Shown in pieces: positions 47,811-61,060 of a DNA stretch of 64,000 nt. The DNA is from Formicarius rufipectus. Lineage: Eukaryota > Chordata > Aves > Passeriformes > Formicariidae. The stretch spans positions 3,448,091-3,512,090 of the forward strand of contig VXAU01001757.1 of assembly GCA_013399695.1 (NCBI GenBank), read 5' to 3'. The notes beneath the pieces are model-generated. The model did no database searches. It was not told the origin of the DNA and saw nothing but the letters and a program-made list of their open reading frames with translations. The translations under genes were made by a program, and so were the position numbers. Numbering within the stretch: position 1 is the stretch's first letter; the number at the start of each line of letters is the position of its first letter.

Positions 47811-48113
47811 CTTCTTTGTTGCACTAAGACACACTCAATGAGGTGCCAGTGCTTGGATCAAGGATGCATCCAGGTTGTCTTCAGGCTGTCTTTGTGTTGA
47901 AAGGTAGTGTTGGTGATGGTGAGCTGTTGTTCTGCACAAAAGTCCAGCAGGAGGCATCTGTTGTCATTGCAGTTTCCAAAGCCATGCTTGCCTAGTAATC
48001 CTTTCCAGGCTTCAGAGTTCTTTCCTACTCTGGTGCTGAAGTCATCAAGGATTATGATTTTATCATCAGCAGGAACATTTTGGGTAAGGCGGCGCAGGTC
48101 AGTNAGAAGTATC
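47811..48113 (-). pseudogene. RTE/BovB-like LINE endonuclease fragment, inactivated
   Basis: On the minus strand the frame reads TDLRRLTQNVPADDKIIILD, then DFSTRVGKNSEAWKGLLGKH, GFGNCNDNRCLLLDFCAEQQ and LTITNTTFQHKDSLKTTWMH. This is the apurinic-endonuclease domain of RTE-clade LINEs, the family often mis-annotated as craniofacial development protein 2-like. It is dead: the conserved GDFN motif is DDFS, and a TGA stop replaces the expected Arg codon after TTWMHP. The same frame then continues with SKHWHLIECVLVQQR. One base is unknown (N at 48104). It abuts a CR1 fragment ending near 47800. RTE elements occur in only some bird lineages, so this may be a taxonomic marker. Confidence 0.88.
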
Positions 48114-50494
48114 AGTCCGGTTGAGGTTCTGGTCCTCCCCTGAATCTGATGAGACATCCCAGTCCCAAGCCCCCAAGCTTATCTCTGCTTGGGCTCTGAT
48201 GGGAACACCCAGTCCCTCCCCCAGGGTGGAGACTTTCCCAATGGGTGATTTACTCTGGGAGGTGAACAATGGCATATTTTTGGCATCCCTGCTGGCCCCT
48301 GAGCAGACCTGACCCCTGAGGTGGGTGTGGAGGCAGGAGAACTTGCTTATCTGCCAGAAGTTCCTAAGCTCCCAGGTTGTAGCCTGAGGGGTGGGGTGTG
48401 CCCTGGGCAGCTGCTGCCAATGGGCCATGGGGAGCAGTTCAAGAGAAAAATGACCCAGAGGGTTTAGAATCCACACCCACCCAGTGACAAACTGATCCTG
48501 GCTACTCTAACCAGGATACTCTGTATCACTGTGTTTATTGTCATCTTTTTAGGAAGTTGTAACCCTGACTTCTCATCTCTTTTGAGCTGGGTTCTTTTCT
48601 CCTGCAGGTTCAGCATTAAACCAGATGAATTCACAGCCACAGGAGCAGCACAGGGAGCAAGCTCAGCTTAGCAGGGCTCGAGGGAAGCAGCAGCACCCAC
48701 GGCACACCATGGCACTGCCACTCACAGGCTGCACAGCCTCCCTGGACCTCCCTTATCCCAGCAGTTTTCCAGGTTGAGGAGGATTTGAGACCTCTCTTTT
48801 TTTTAGCTTTTATCCTAAAGCAAAAAAACACACAACCAAAAATAAAATAAAAACAAACCAACCCTCAGAATCATTAGACTGAGAACTCTCAGTGGTGATT
48901 AACAGAGAGGAAAACACCAAACCAGCTCCCAAAGCACATGAGCTGGGAACAAAATAAGGGAGTTCTTTGGAAAGAAAGCTCCTCATCAGGCCTAGCGTGG
49001 CATGAAGCCACTGCTCTGATGCACCTTTGCTGCTCTGACACACAAAACACCCCGTGGAGGGTCCACTTACACCAGAAAACAACTTTTCTCATTGAAATAA
49101 AGGATGATCTACTGTGAACACCTTCTGGTGCTGCCAGGGCCTGGGGGGCAGCCCCACATGCCCCCAGGTGCCCACCCAAGCTCCCCCAGCTGGTGGTCCA
49201 GGGTCAGCTCCTCTCTCCCAACCAGGCAGACAACCCATCATGTTCACGGTCACAGAAAGCCACTGGAAACCTGGGAGAAAGACCTGTGGGGGACACTTGG
49301 TCCCTTCCCATGTGTTCTTCCCACTGGGAGTGTCACAGTCACTCCCAGCTCACGGTGCATCATTTGTGTCCCCCTGGGGTACCCCCAGGAGGGAACTGGG
49401 ACAGGAGTTCTGCTCTGCAAAGCTCTCAAGCACGTGCTCAGAGCTGAGCAGGGAGGCACTGAAGGACCTGTCTGAGTGCAACAGCTTCCAAGAATTGGGA
49501 AGTTACTGAATGTGTGGCCACTGCAGAGGCTTGGAGGTCTCATACATCCTGAGAAGGTTCAGGGTCTGCTCAAACTTTTGTGTCCCGTCCCTTCCCTTCC
49601 TGGGCATCCGGGTGAGGGTCTGGGTGTGCAAGAGCTCATGTCTCCAGACAAAGCCTTCAAAGCAGGCAAAGACCCAAACCCCCCAGACTGGATCCCACAT
49701 CCATCTCCAAACTCCCTCTGCTGTTCCCAGGCATGTGTTACATTCCCTGGATTCTCTGGTCCTCACTTCTCCATCCACCACAAGACCACAGCAGAAATTA
49801 TGTCCTGCTCCCACCAAAAGATGCTTCCACCTCGGTGGCTCATCAGCAGGAGCAGAGGCAACAGAGAACAGAGATGCAAGTGCCTTTGGAGGCTTCATCC
49901 AGGATGGAGGTGATGAAAGGAGAAAAAGCACAAACTCCTGGGGTGAAGGAAAGGGAGGAGGAGGGAATGGCCAAGATGTCCTGCTGAAGAGCAGGGAAAG
50001 GAGCCACATTCCACAAGTGTCTGAGCTGCAGCTGTCCAACTCAGGGTTCCTCTGTCTCTGCTCCCCTCAGTGCCCTGCCAATGCCTCTCTCTCTTCAGCA
50101 GGAATGCTGCCATGCCCAGGGCATCTCTCAGGGTTACCACAAGCTCTGGTTCTTCTCCTGAAGATCCCTGATCCCAAACCTGCCCCAGAGACACAGCCCA
50201 GGAGGGTGAGCCCACTGCTGTTGGTACCCCCAGGGACGAGCAGCGCTCCCAGCCTGCCCCTGCCCTGGACACCACACAGCACAGCCCCACCCAGCTCCTT
50301 CCTGGTCATGGGGAAAGACCCACACATGTCCAGAAGAACAGCAGAGTCCAGCCTGACTGATACCAGGAGAAGCACTAACACTCCAAGGTGCCTCACAGCC
50401 TTCAGCAGAGATTTGGCAGAGAATAGCAGAAAATGAGTTACAGCAGAATATCCTCAATTCCTCAAATCCTGTGGTTTTCTAGACTGTGTAGAGA

Positions 50495-50540
50495 TGATTT
50501 TTGATGATCCTGGTGGGTCCCTTCCAACTATGATTCTATG
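50495..50540 (+). mobile_element. CR1 3' tail fragment
   Basis: GATGATCCTGGTGGGTCCCTTCC-type end followed by ATGATTCTATGA, immediately upstream of a second, longer sense CR1. Confidence 0.8.
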
Positions 50541-50549
50541 ATTTCAGCC

Positions 50550-50963
50550 AAACTAGGATGAAGCAGCTCTCCTATGAGGAAAGGTTGAGGGAATTGGGAT
50601 TGTTCAGCCTAGAGAAGAGGAGGCTTTGGGGTGACCTAATTGTGGCCTTCCAGGACCTGAAGGGACCCTACAGGAAAGATGAATAGAGACAATTTACAGT
50701 GGCCTGGAGGGACAGGACAAGAGGGAATGGCTTCAAACTGGCAGAAAGTAGATTTAGAATAGATATTAGGAAGAAAATCTTGCCCCTGAGGGTGGGCAGG
50801 CCCAGAGAAGCTGTGCCTGCCCCATCCCTGGAAGTGTCCAAGGCCAGGTTGGATGGGGCTTGGAGCAACCTGGGCTGGTGGAAGGTGTCCCTGCCTATGG
50901 CAGGAGGTGGCTCTGAATGATCTTTAAGGTCCCTTCCAACCCAAACCATTTTGTGATTCTATG
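50550..50963 (+). mobile_element. CR1 LINE 3' fragment
   Basis: A well-preserved sense copy from ATGAAGCAGCTCTCCTATGA through TTCAGCCTAGAGAAGAGGAG to the terminal ATTTTGTGATTCTATGA. Confidence 0.94.
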
Positions 50964-51705
50964 ACACTCAACCCAAGTGTCACTTACCATCCCTGAGTAG
51001 CTCCCCATCCACCCCACACTTGCACCAGCCCCATGAATGTCCATGTGCCTTTTAGAGAGCATGAAAGCTTGCAGCTCACAGAGCTCCAAGAAAAGAGGTC
51101 TTCACTTGGATCACTCATTGCCCTCTGTGTGTGAAGCAGCACAAGAAGAAGCCCCAGTTTCTTGAGATCACCGAGGCCAGTGTGACCTCCCCAACCCCAC
51201 AGGCTGCCCCAGAGCCCACCCCGACTCCCACTGATTCACCTCCAGCTCCAGCGGATTCTTCTGGTGACTGCTGCAGATCCACCTTGGCATGACAGAGCAA
51301 AACCAGCAGCAAACCAACCTCCTCCCCAAAGAGCTGTAATTCCAGAATTGGGGTATGGCAATCACAGCACCAGCTCCTCACACTGAGGGGCTATTTAAAA
51401 CCCATTCTCAGCTGGCAATGTTCAGGCTGCCACCCTGGGATTCACTGGAGGGATTTAGGAGCCAGAAATGGAAGCCCACCTCCAAAGCAGGAATGATGAA
51501 GCATCTCATGTCCACGTGGGAAGGAAAGGCCAGGTGTTGTCACCACCTTTGCCTGAATCTGCCTCCCTTTTGCCCAAGAGGTGCCTCTGGAGGCAACAGC
51601 CTCCTGCAGTGATGACAAAGGAAACACAGACAACCATCACAGGGGCACGGCTCTGCCTCAAAATGAGCCTTGGCTGGGCCACAGATCAAAGACAAAGAGC
51701 GGAAT

Positions 51706-51850
51706 AACAGAATCACAAAATGGTTTGGGTTGGAAGGGACCCTAAAGTTCATCTCATTCCACCCCCTGCTGTGGGATGAGGCATCGTCCACTGGACCAGC
51801 TTGCTCAGAATTCCATCCACCTGTCCTCAAGCACTTCCAAGGACGGGCAA
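51706..51850 (-). mobile_element. CR1 LINE 3' end, degraded
   Basis: AACAGAATCACAAAATGGTT and GGGTTGGAAGGGACCCTAAA mark an inverted CR1 tail. Similarity decays after about 145 bp. Confidence 0.9.
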
Positions 51851-51902
51851 GAACAAGGCTCCAAAATTCTTTCTAAGTCCAAGTGGCACAATTCCAATTT
51901 GG

Positions 51903-51960
51903 GATTTTTTTATATGTGTGTGTATATATACTTACATATAAAAAATATATATGTCATAGA
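51903..51960. repeat. TA/TG-rich microsatellite
   Basis: An alternating purine-pyrimidine run (TATATGTGTGTGTATATATA and similar) lies just past a degraded CR1. A similar shorter run is at 27555-27592. Confidence 0.85.
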
Positions 51961-52659
51961 CACAGCATTTTTTACATCAGCCCCTCATTTTCAGCTCCTG
52001 AGGGAAACAAGAGGTCTATTAATTTCCCTTCTCCCTTCTCCACAGGCAGGAAGCTCAGCAAGACCCAAGCTCTGGCAGATACACTGTGACATACAGACAG
52101 CACCACGTCTGCAGAGGCCTCCTCCTCCCAAAAACCCAGTGGGAAATCCCTAAAAAAGAAGCATTTGCTTAAGAAAAGGAAACTTGAGGTCACAGCAAGA
52201 GAACCATGATCATCAGAAAGGCAGAGAAGGGCCAGGGTAGATGTGCTGCTGGAGAATGGTGGAGAGATACAAGGACTAAGCAAACATGACCTGAGCTGAG
52301 CCCGCATCATCCAGGAAACCACAGAAGCCTGGCTTGGATAGTCCAGACTGATTCCCTTAGTCCCTGAGTACAGAGCACTGGTGGGAGAAGCTGGCATTAG
52401 CCAGAGCTGGGACCAAGTAAGAAATATGAAGCAGAACACCTGGCTGCAAGAATGGCCTAAAACATCCCAAAATAATTAGCTCCTTGGCATCCTTTGTTTA
52501 TCCCTCTCAACAGGAATGAAGGCAAATGATTCGGTGTTTAAGTAGCAGCTTGGAGGCTTTAATGGGGAAATATTTTCAAGCTGGGAAAAGGGAAGGGGAT
52601 GTATCTCTAAATTTCCTCCAAGTTCTCAGGCAAAGGATTAACAGAGCAGTAAAAATAAA

Positions 52660-52685
52660 ATAAATTAAAAAAAAAAAAAAAAAAA
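52660..52685. repeat. Poly-A tract adjoining an unknown base
   Basis: An A/T-rich lead is followed by an A homopolymer ending at an N (52686). There is no LINE sequence immediately upstream to explain it as a retrotransposon tail. Confidence 0.85.
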
Positions 52686-55600
52686 NACTTGGAAAACCAA
52701 ATCAAGAGAATTTATGGGAACTTATTTAAGGTTCAGCTCAGTTTTTGTTCCAGCAATGGGAAATGCATGGTGGTTATTGCTTCTTGCTTGACCTTCAGAT
52801 GAAAAACATTCCATGAGGTCACAGGAGGGAGGTCAGGAATGAGCAGAGGTTGTGCTGGACTCAGCCCAACTCATGTTCCAAACCTCTCACACAAAGGGGT
52901 CGTGATGGTGAAGGACAGACAGACAAGCTTTATTCCTCCAGCATCCTGCTGCTCCCATGGGATTTGCACCCAGCTCATGCAAAGCTCAAATTCATTTTGA
53001 AAACACTTCCAGCTGTTCCCCAAACCCATCAGTCCTTCAGCAACTTTGCCCTTCATGTTATCTGCCTTTATCAGGAGGAAATTGTTCAGAGCTGCCTCTG
53101 CAAAGGTGAGCCCTTCGATTTTCCTCCCTCCTAGGAAACAACTTGTGAAAGAATCCCACAATCCTCATCCTCACCTGGAAAGAACTGGCCAGAACAAGAG
53201 CACTGAAATTACACCTGAGGTTAAAAACCTCAACAAAGGGAGAGGAAAGACCAGAGGGCAATTAATAGGCAGGAATTCACTTCTCTAGCAGATCCAGCTC
53301 CATCAGGCATGAAAGTTTAGGATGCTCTCGGGGGAGGGAAGATTCTTGTCTCAAGGCAAATTGGCCTACTCACTCTATTTATAGAGGAGAGGCAGCATTT
53401 TAGCCCTGCTGTAGCTCAGCAGAGCCCACTGACACACTCTGCATGTTATGCAAGTGCTCCAGAGCCAGGCTGGGCCCCTGGCACAGCTCCACGGGAGGGG
53501 GTGGCTGCAGAGGGCATGAGGTGCTCCATGCAGGGCAGGAGTCCCCATCTAGCGTGGGGGTGGCAGAGTCAACCCCCCCAGTGCAGCCACCACACTGGGA
53601 CATGGGGACAAAACTTGGAAAGACTCAAGCACGACATCCACTGGCTTCAGCTGGGTCTGGGAAAGCAACACAGTGCAGGAAACTGGGAGCTCCAGCTCAT
53701 CCTAAACCCCTTGGGTGGGAAGGATGTGGAACTGAAAGTGAGAGAACGTGGGAAAATGGGATTGTTGGGAAAATCCTCTATTAAAGGGAAGGGTAACAAA
53801 TTGTGCTCTCTGCCTGGCTGGTCCCAGGGGGGCTGCTGGGGACAGGATAGGGCTGTCCCCTCACTTGTGGTCACATAGTGTGCACCAAGTAGAGCAGGGG
53901 TTGGTGGTGGTAGGACTTTGGCTTTCAAGGAGGTGTCGCTGCTTTTGGGACCGAAGATCCACAAAACTGGATTTGGGGCTGCCCAGAGGGAAGAAGTGAC
54001 CTGAAGTTTGCCTGGAACCAGCATTCCATGTGCTCAGAGTAAACCCCCAGGCTGGGGGATGCGATGAACTGCAGGAGGCACTTAGGAATTGCCCAGGCAC
54101 AAAAGCAGGAGGTGGGGCACAGCCCAGCTGGAACCCTGCTGCCTTTGCCCCCACCTTGGGGGGCAGATCCCAAGGAAACAAAAGCATCCTGGGCCCTGGG
54201 TGTGGGAAGGGGCACAGATGGCTGAGACTGACACTTTGGGGAGAAAAGTGGCATCTCAACAGGTTCCTGAGCTAACACCTTTGGGTAAGAAAACTTAGGG
54301 ACAGCAGAGCCTGTATCAAGACAGAAGCTCCTGGTGACAGAGGCAGAGTCAGAAGAGCTCTAAAAGGCTGGAAAGAACATGAGGAAAGGGGAATGGGAAG
54401 GGAAAAGGAAAGGGGACAAGGGAAAGGGGGAAAGCAGTTGAATGATTTAGAAAAAGGGACTCCTTGCACAGACACATTTAGCCAGTGGCTGCCTGGATTT
54501 CCCCATGGGCGCAAACAGGTATTAGTAGTAGCAGTCCCCAGTTTCCAGGATTCTCTCAAGGCTGAGTTCCTGTTTCCAGCTGTTTCAGTAAAAGAAGTTC
54601 AAACACTGTTCAATAACACTTGAACATATTTGCCAGTTATCTGCAGTGCCCCAGGAAGGGCTGCTTGGAGAAAACAAAGTTGTCCTTCTCCACGTCTGTG
54701 CTGTTGTGTTGGGAGGTGGGGCACAGCCCTGGCAGGGTGTGTCATCACTCCTCCTTCCTACCAAGGGCAACAGCTTCTCAGGTGAAAACTTAAGAGAACA
54801 ATGTTGAATATCAAGGATAATTCCAAGTGTGTTGTTTATAAGATATTGGCAATGCATGTGCCAGCTCAGCAGTACCTTGAGTTGCTCTGGAGATAAATAC
54901 TCAGATTGTCACAGCACCAGGGTTGTCCTGCTGTGGATTAAACACACCTTGGGTAGAAGGCAAGGGAACTGTCACCTCCATTTTGAAAAGCTGAGGACAG
55001 GTCAGCTGGGATGATCAGGAAAGGCTTTGTCCATCCATCCTCTCCTCCCCTTCTCCCTTGCTCAGGGTTCCACGTCTCAGCTGGGAAGGCAGCACTGTCC
55101 CCACACACACAGGTTGCACTGGCTGGGTGAAGCTCTGGTGAGAGAACCTGGTTGTCTCATGGTTACAGGGGAGCCAGAGTGTGCAGAAGCAAGTGAAAAA
55201 GCAAAATAAACCATTTTTCTTCTGTTCTCTTGAAGATCACCTGCCCTGGGTGAGGACATGGCAGCTTCCCCAAAACTCCAAAGCCATTTGATTCCTGATA
55301 GATGATAAAAGAGAGGCTCCTTCAGAGATCGACCAAGCCCAGTTTGACCAGGCCAGCCAGGTGGTTTCTGCCCACCAGCTCTGTCCTGCTGTGCCCCTGG
55401 CAGCCCTCACCCAGGACTTTGGGGGTGAGCAGCTGCCAGGAAGCCTGTGCCAATAATGAGGCTGTTTCTCAGCCTCCCCTGTGTGGGATCTACGACATGA
55501 ACCGGCTTCTGGCCAAGACAATTCAGCTTGTGACTCTTCCTTCCTTGTTTCAGAGGCCTTGAACTCCCTTAGATCACTTCCTGTCTGCTCTCAGGGGGTT

Positions 55601-56954
55601 TATTCACCATAATTTGCTAAGTGGGGCATGAGCTCACCATCATAAACATCCTTCTGGCTTCCTTCTACATGTGACAACCCCCATGGACCTTCACCAGCCG
55701 GAAGCTCAGAAAAGTTTCAGCTCCAAAAGTGAAGTTTTCCTTGCTCTCCGTGGCCCATCTGATGTCACCCAACAGAAAAACACTTTTTAGTGCCTTTTCT
55801 ATGCTTGCACATGCACAAGAGGACTCTGTGTTCCCCAAAGCTCCAGGACCAACATCTAAGGTTACCAAGCAGTGTCTCTTGGGAAGACAGGTCATCTTCA
55901 GGTCCTGTTCCCTTCCAGAAGACTCAATTATTCACCTAATGGGCAATTTGCTGCCATCTGGACACACAGAGCTTGACCTGCACAATGCCAGATGTCCCCA
56001 TGAAGTCAGTGCCTGGCATCACCAGGGTGCTGCCACGGCCTGGCACTGCTGGAGAAGTGGCTGCCGAGCACAGCAGTGCAAATCAAACCAATACCAGAGC
56101 TTCCACGTGGTTCTTCCCAGGCTGCTCCTCCTCTTCCCTCCAGGATGAATGGGATGTGTGATGCAGGCGTTGGGCAGAGCAGAGTGTGGGAGGGCAGTGT
56201 GTGCTCTGTTCCTCTCTCTCCAGGGTCAGTACCAGCTCCTCACCTCCATGAGCAGCCACTTGTGCTGCCAAAAATGTGCTTTTGCAATCCTGCAGGCTGG
56301 GCAGAGCCCAGGGCCTTGGGTCTTGAGTGCTTCTTGTGGAGACTCGAGCCTTGGCACTCACACAGGCCTTTCACCAGCACTGGAACACCTCAAGGCTGTT
56401 CCAGCAAAGTCTGCTTCAACATCAGGAGTTAGTCACTGAGGATACCAAGGGAAGGAGATGGCAGTGAACAAACCCTAGTCCCCCCACCTGCAAGATCACA
56501 ATTCCCTGCAAAGGATCAGCACTGAATCCAAGCTCCCTGCCCAAAGACAGCAGCTCAGCTCTAGCAAAGGAGCCCCAAACACGTTGCTGGTCTGATTTCA
56601 GCAGAGGAGAGACCCACTGACCTACTGAGCCTCTGAGGAGCTCCCCAGGGACAACCCGCGCGTGAAGGTGCGCTGATGAAGAAGCATGGAAGTTCTGGGG
56701 ATTCAGTTCTCCTGCTTTTTGCCTCCAAGGGGGAGCTGAGGACTTGGCAAAGGACAGGAATGAGTGTGTGCTCATGCAAGCTGGGCTGGCTGAGCCCAGA
56801 GCCTGTTTCCAAGTGGATGTGAGAGTACAAGTAGGCTGGAGACATTTGTGCTACGACAGTAGCACTCAGCATTCCCAACAGCTCCCTGCTCATCCCAAAT
56901 TAAGCCCAGGCTCATGTTCCAGTCATGAATTGCAAAAGACACACAATCATATTC

Positions 56955-57040
56955 AATCAGGGAAAAGAAGAAGAGGAAAAAAAAAAAAAAGAAAAGAAAA
57001 CGAAGAAATGGGAAGGGAGGACAAGGGAACAGGAAGCCAA
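56955..57040. repeat. Polypurine tract
   Basis: An almost uninterrupted A/G run on the plus strand, including a 14-A stretch, could adopt non-B structure. A second, G-richer polypurine run lies at 54376-54435. Confidence 0.85.
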
Positions 57041-59825
57041 ACACAGAACCAGTTCCAGGAGGAATAACAGCCATATGGAAAAAGTTACCAAGATGATGAA
57101 TTCTGCATGCAATATGTTCAAGAAAGAAACTGCATCAGACCCAGTCTGGGGGTGGCCAGATCTTTCAAGAGGGGAGAGAAGAAAAAGAAAAGCTGCCACC
57201 CCAGCTTGAACTTGAACATTTGGTGTTTCATTTGCATCTTGGAATGAGGCAATGTTATCATTCAAACTTTGCATTCTTCTCTTGGATGTCTGCCTTCCCA
57301 GGTCACATTTGTGGCTCTCACATAACCAGGAATCCCCCTGCTGCAATATGCTGCTTCTGGCTCGGCCCTGAAACCAAATTCCAGAGCAGCTGACATGGAA
57401 ATTTACCATCAAACAGCGATTAAAGTTTTACCTCAGGCTGTAAAAACAGCTTGATGTGCTGTGCATAAGCAATGCAAACATGCCCTTTGTCTCACATACT
57501 CCGTGGCTTGGTGCCATGGAGCTGCTCCCTGCTGTCTCCTTGGATTTCTGCATCCAGGCTGGAGAAGGGGAGGGCTGGCAACAAAGCCCCAGCCCTACAA
57601 GTCTGCAGCTTATGGCTGAGGGTTTGCTGGATGCACTGCAAAACTCCACCTGAACAAGCCAAGGCTATTGCCAATGATTAATTGGTGCAGCTTTGTGATC
57701 TCCATCTCCCCCAGGTCTCTTCCCTCCCTTGCCACATCCAGTTTTATTGCCCCACTTGAAGGCCTGGGGGGGAGCAAAGCATGAAGAGCTTTGGAGAGTT
57801 TGCATAGAGACACATCAGGGCAGAGAAACCCAAAATCACAGCAGGTGCCCACAAACACACTCTTATTTCTGTCCCCAAAGCATGGAGGTGCCCTCCGAGG
57901 CAATTCCACTATATGGACTCCTCTGGGATGCCCAATCTCCTAATGAAGGTAAATCATTCAAGTACTTGAAGTTTACTGGCACGAATCCAGGCTTCTCTCC
58001 AATTAATGGCAATTTCTTTTTCTACTTTGCATCTCAACTTCATCTTGTATCCTTCTTTCCATGCAAATCACCACCCACTTGCCTCCAAGGGTGGACAGCC
58101 TTTACCAATACAAGTACCCAGCAGAGAAGGAGAACTAGAAAGTATTAGCCGTCATTGGGTTTTTTCCATCACCATCAAGTTCAAAATCCTCTCCTATTCA
58201 AGCTACAAGTGGGCTGATGCATATCTTCTGCAGATGTCTGTGTTCAAGGGGGGGAAAAAACCCACCACAACAAAAAACCCCACTCCATCAGCAGTGAAAT
58301 CCTCTTTTGGCTAATAAACAGCAAGTAATTGCAGTTTGTTTCTGTGCTGCCAAAGGAACTGTGATATTGGTGGCACTGCCTGAGAGGGGCTGATTTGTAG
58401 CAGCACTTTTATCATTAGCTCTACAGTTCCTACTAAAGCCGACCTGCAGTTTAGGCACACCTCCACTGCTTGGTCCCCCTGACATCCAGACAATGCTGGC
58501 AGAGATTGTTGGTCCCTCCCATTCCTCTAGCACACAACACAATCACATCAGGCTTATTTTTCCTAATTCCTATCACTACATAACACAAACAAAAAATGAG
58601 CATAATGAGACCTTTTCCAGCCCAGTAACATTCCCAGTGGTGTTCCAGACTATGAGCCCTCTGGGTGAAGTTTAAGGGAACTTATTTCGCCCAAGGTGCA
58701 GAAGTGACTCTGCAGCAATAAGGAACCCAAAGAGATTTTGCCACCAGCAAGGTGAAACAATTGCTTCTTGCTTTCTCCTCTATAAAGCAAGTGGCTGATT
58801 AATTTTGGAAGCAAGGTAAACAATAAACTGTGATCTGTGCATGGGGCTGATGATTCAGCCAAAGCAGCAGATCAGCATTTGAGTAACAGGCTACAGACAT
58901 GCTTTATTCTCCCAGTGATGATTCTCCAGTGAAGCAATGGAACAAGATTTCTTATACAGCCACCAGGCAACAGCATGGGCCCAGTGTCAAGAGCTCGCCA
59001 CACCATCAATCCAAAGGACTGACATGAAAGAAGATAAAAATCAGCCCCATGGGGGATCACACTTTCCAAGCCAAATTTGTTCCATCCAGGCAGCAGTAAA
59101 CACAGAGCAGCTGGGACATTTCAACTACCATGGCCTAGGAGAACATGCTGTGTCAAAAAGGATCTTCTGCAAAAGTGAAAATGTATCAGGACACCTGCAA
59201 ATCAGCTGCTTTTTGCCTGCATAACCAAGCCCTGAAAAATGTAAGTGGGCAATGCAAGAAAACCATGCTGGGGAAAGTTCTATTAAGACGTAAAGCCCTG
59301 AGCCACCGAGGAGAAGGAAGAAATCGTGAGGGAAAGCATTTGTGCTTCTGTTTTATGCCTCGTATTTTTGTTTTGTCTCATCACAGCCCTGATTGGATCA
59401 TGTCTGTTACTTGGATAAAGAGAAGATGGAAATGCTTTCTGTTGCATCAACAAAAACCAGCAGGAAAGAGAACTGCAAAGGCAGCACGCCAGCTCCGGGG
59501 TAGCTCTAGGTCAGTGCTGCTCTGCAGCACTCAACAAAACTGCAGCCACTTGCAAAGACAGAGAGTTTGACCTCCTCAGGTCTGTGGTTGGGGTGATCTC
59601 TACTCCAAGCAGCTGCAAGCCCATCATATTCCTCTCAAAGGCAGATTACCTGCACGGGCGTGGGGAGAGACACAACAGCAGATCTGCCTCTGGCCCTCTG
59701 AGGTTGTTGCTGGGCAGGTGTGGGGTGTGCCAGGACATCACTACGATCCAAGGTGTGTGAGGGTGAGCCTGCTAGAGTCATCTCCACCTCCGTGGCTTGT
59801 TCCCTCTCTGGGTATCAGGAATAGC

Positions 59826-60305
59826 AAGGCCAGCAGGACCAGGGAGGTGGTTCTGCTCCAGACTGGGCACTGCTGATGCCACAGCTTGAGTGCTGTGCCC
59901 AGTTCTTGGGGACTTTGATTGGGAAGGATGTTGGGGGGCTGGAGCGTGTCCAGGGCAGGGCCAGGAGGCTGCTGAAGGGTCTGGAGCACAAGTGCTGTGA
60001 GAAGCAGCTGAGGGGGCTCAGGCTGGGGAAAAGGAGGCTCAAGGGGGACCTTCTGGCTCTGCCATTCCCTGCCAGGTGGGGGGAGCCAGGGGGAGGGGAA
60101 TCAGGCTCTTTTCCCAGCACTAGGACAAGAGGGCATTGGAAGGGGCTGCCCAGGGAGGCGGTGGAATCACCATCCTGGAGGTGTTTAAGAGGAGAATGCA
60201 TGTGGCACTCAGTGCCATGGTCTGGTTGATGAGGTGGTGTTGGGTCAAAGGTTGGGCTTTGGATCTCCGAGTCTTTTGCCAGCCTAGTTCATCCTGTGAT
60301 TCTGC
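59826..60305 (+). mobile_element. CR1 LINE 3' fragment
   Basis: Sense copy of about 480 bp with GGGGGGCTGGAGCGTGTCCA, AAAAGGAGGCTCAAGGGGGA and GGCTGCCCAGGGAGGCGGTG, ending near CCTGTGATTCTG. It matches the subfamily of 10690-11572. Confidence 0.92.
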
Positions 60306-60314
60306 AGCACATCC

Positions 60315-60381
60315 TGGCACACCCCCCTTCCCTGTTTGAACTCACCTGGCACACCCCTCCCCTTCCCTGTTTGAACTCACC
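60315..60381. repeat. Short tandem duplication, 32/35-bp unit
   Basis: TGGCACACCCC..CTTCCCTGTTTGAACTCACC occurs twice in tandem (60315-60346 and 60347-60381), and a third TGGCACA follows. It lies just beyond the CR1 at 59826-60305. Confidence 0.85.
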
Positions 60382-60994
60382 TGGCACAAGCACCGCAGGT
60401 GTCCCCCAGTGCCATCTGCATTGCCTTGGCAGCAATCAAGTGGTTAATTCACCTTAGAAATACATCCACTCCTACTTAAGCAAAGCAGAGCAGCAAGGGG
60501 GCCCCGTGGTGTTGCCAACTCTAACAGCAAATTAAGAAGCTAAAATAAAATGCCCCATCAAGCAAGCAGCTGGAACAAGGCCAGAATGCAGGACGCATCC
60601 TGTGGCATCCGTGATGGCTGCTCTGTTTATTGTCTCTCTCCTAATCAGCTTTTTTATGGGTTTGCAATCCCAGATTGGGATTGCTAACGATACAGGAGGA
60701 CAGCCTGCCACTTCCAGGCAGGAATTCACAGCTTCCATTTGCAACCTCGAAGGAGAAGGGAAATTCAGCTGTGGGATCTGTGTTGTGACCCCGCTGGCAC
60801 TGCCATGTGTTCACACCTCACAGCCTCACTCACAGGGCTGAGGAAGACAGGCAGTGTCTCAGGAGTTCCAATCAGGTCCCTTGCTGAACGTTTTGTGCCA
60901 CTAGAGATCTGTTTTGAAGCAACCAAGAGAGAGGAGAAACTCATTTAAAAAGCCAAGAACCCCAAACAACTCACGGGCAGCCATGCAAGTCACA

Positions 60995-61060
60995 CATCAT
61001 AGAATATTCTGAGGTGGAAGGGACCCCTAAGTCCACCTCTGGAGTGAATGGCCCAAACAA
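60995..61060 (-). mobile_element. CR1 3' tail fragment
   Basis: CATCATAGAATATTCTGAGG..GGAAGGGACCCCTAAGTCCA is a short antisense CR1 end. Confidence 0.75.

Noticed and set aside
49510..50436. 308-codon plus-strand open frame
   Set aside because: It is rich in Pro/Ser with no recognisable domain, sits in noncoding GC-rich intron and lacks any splice or promoter support.
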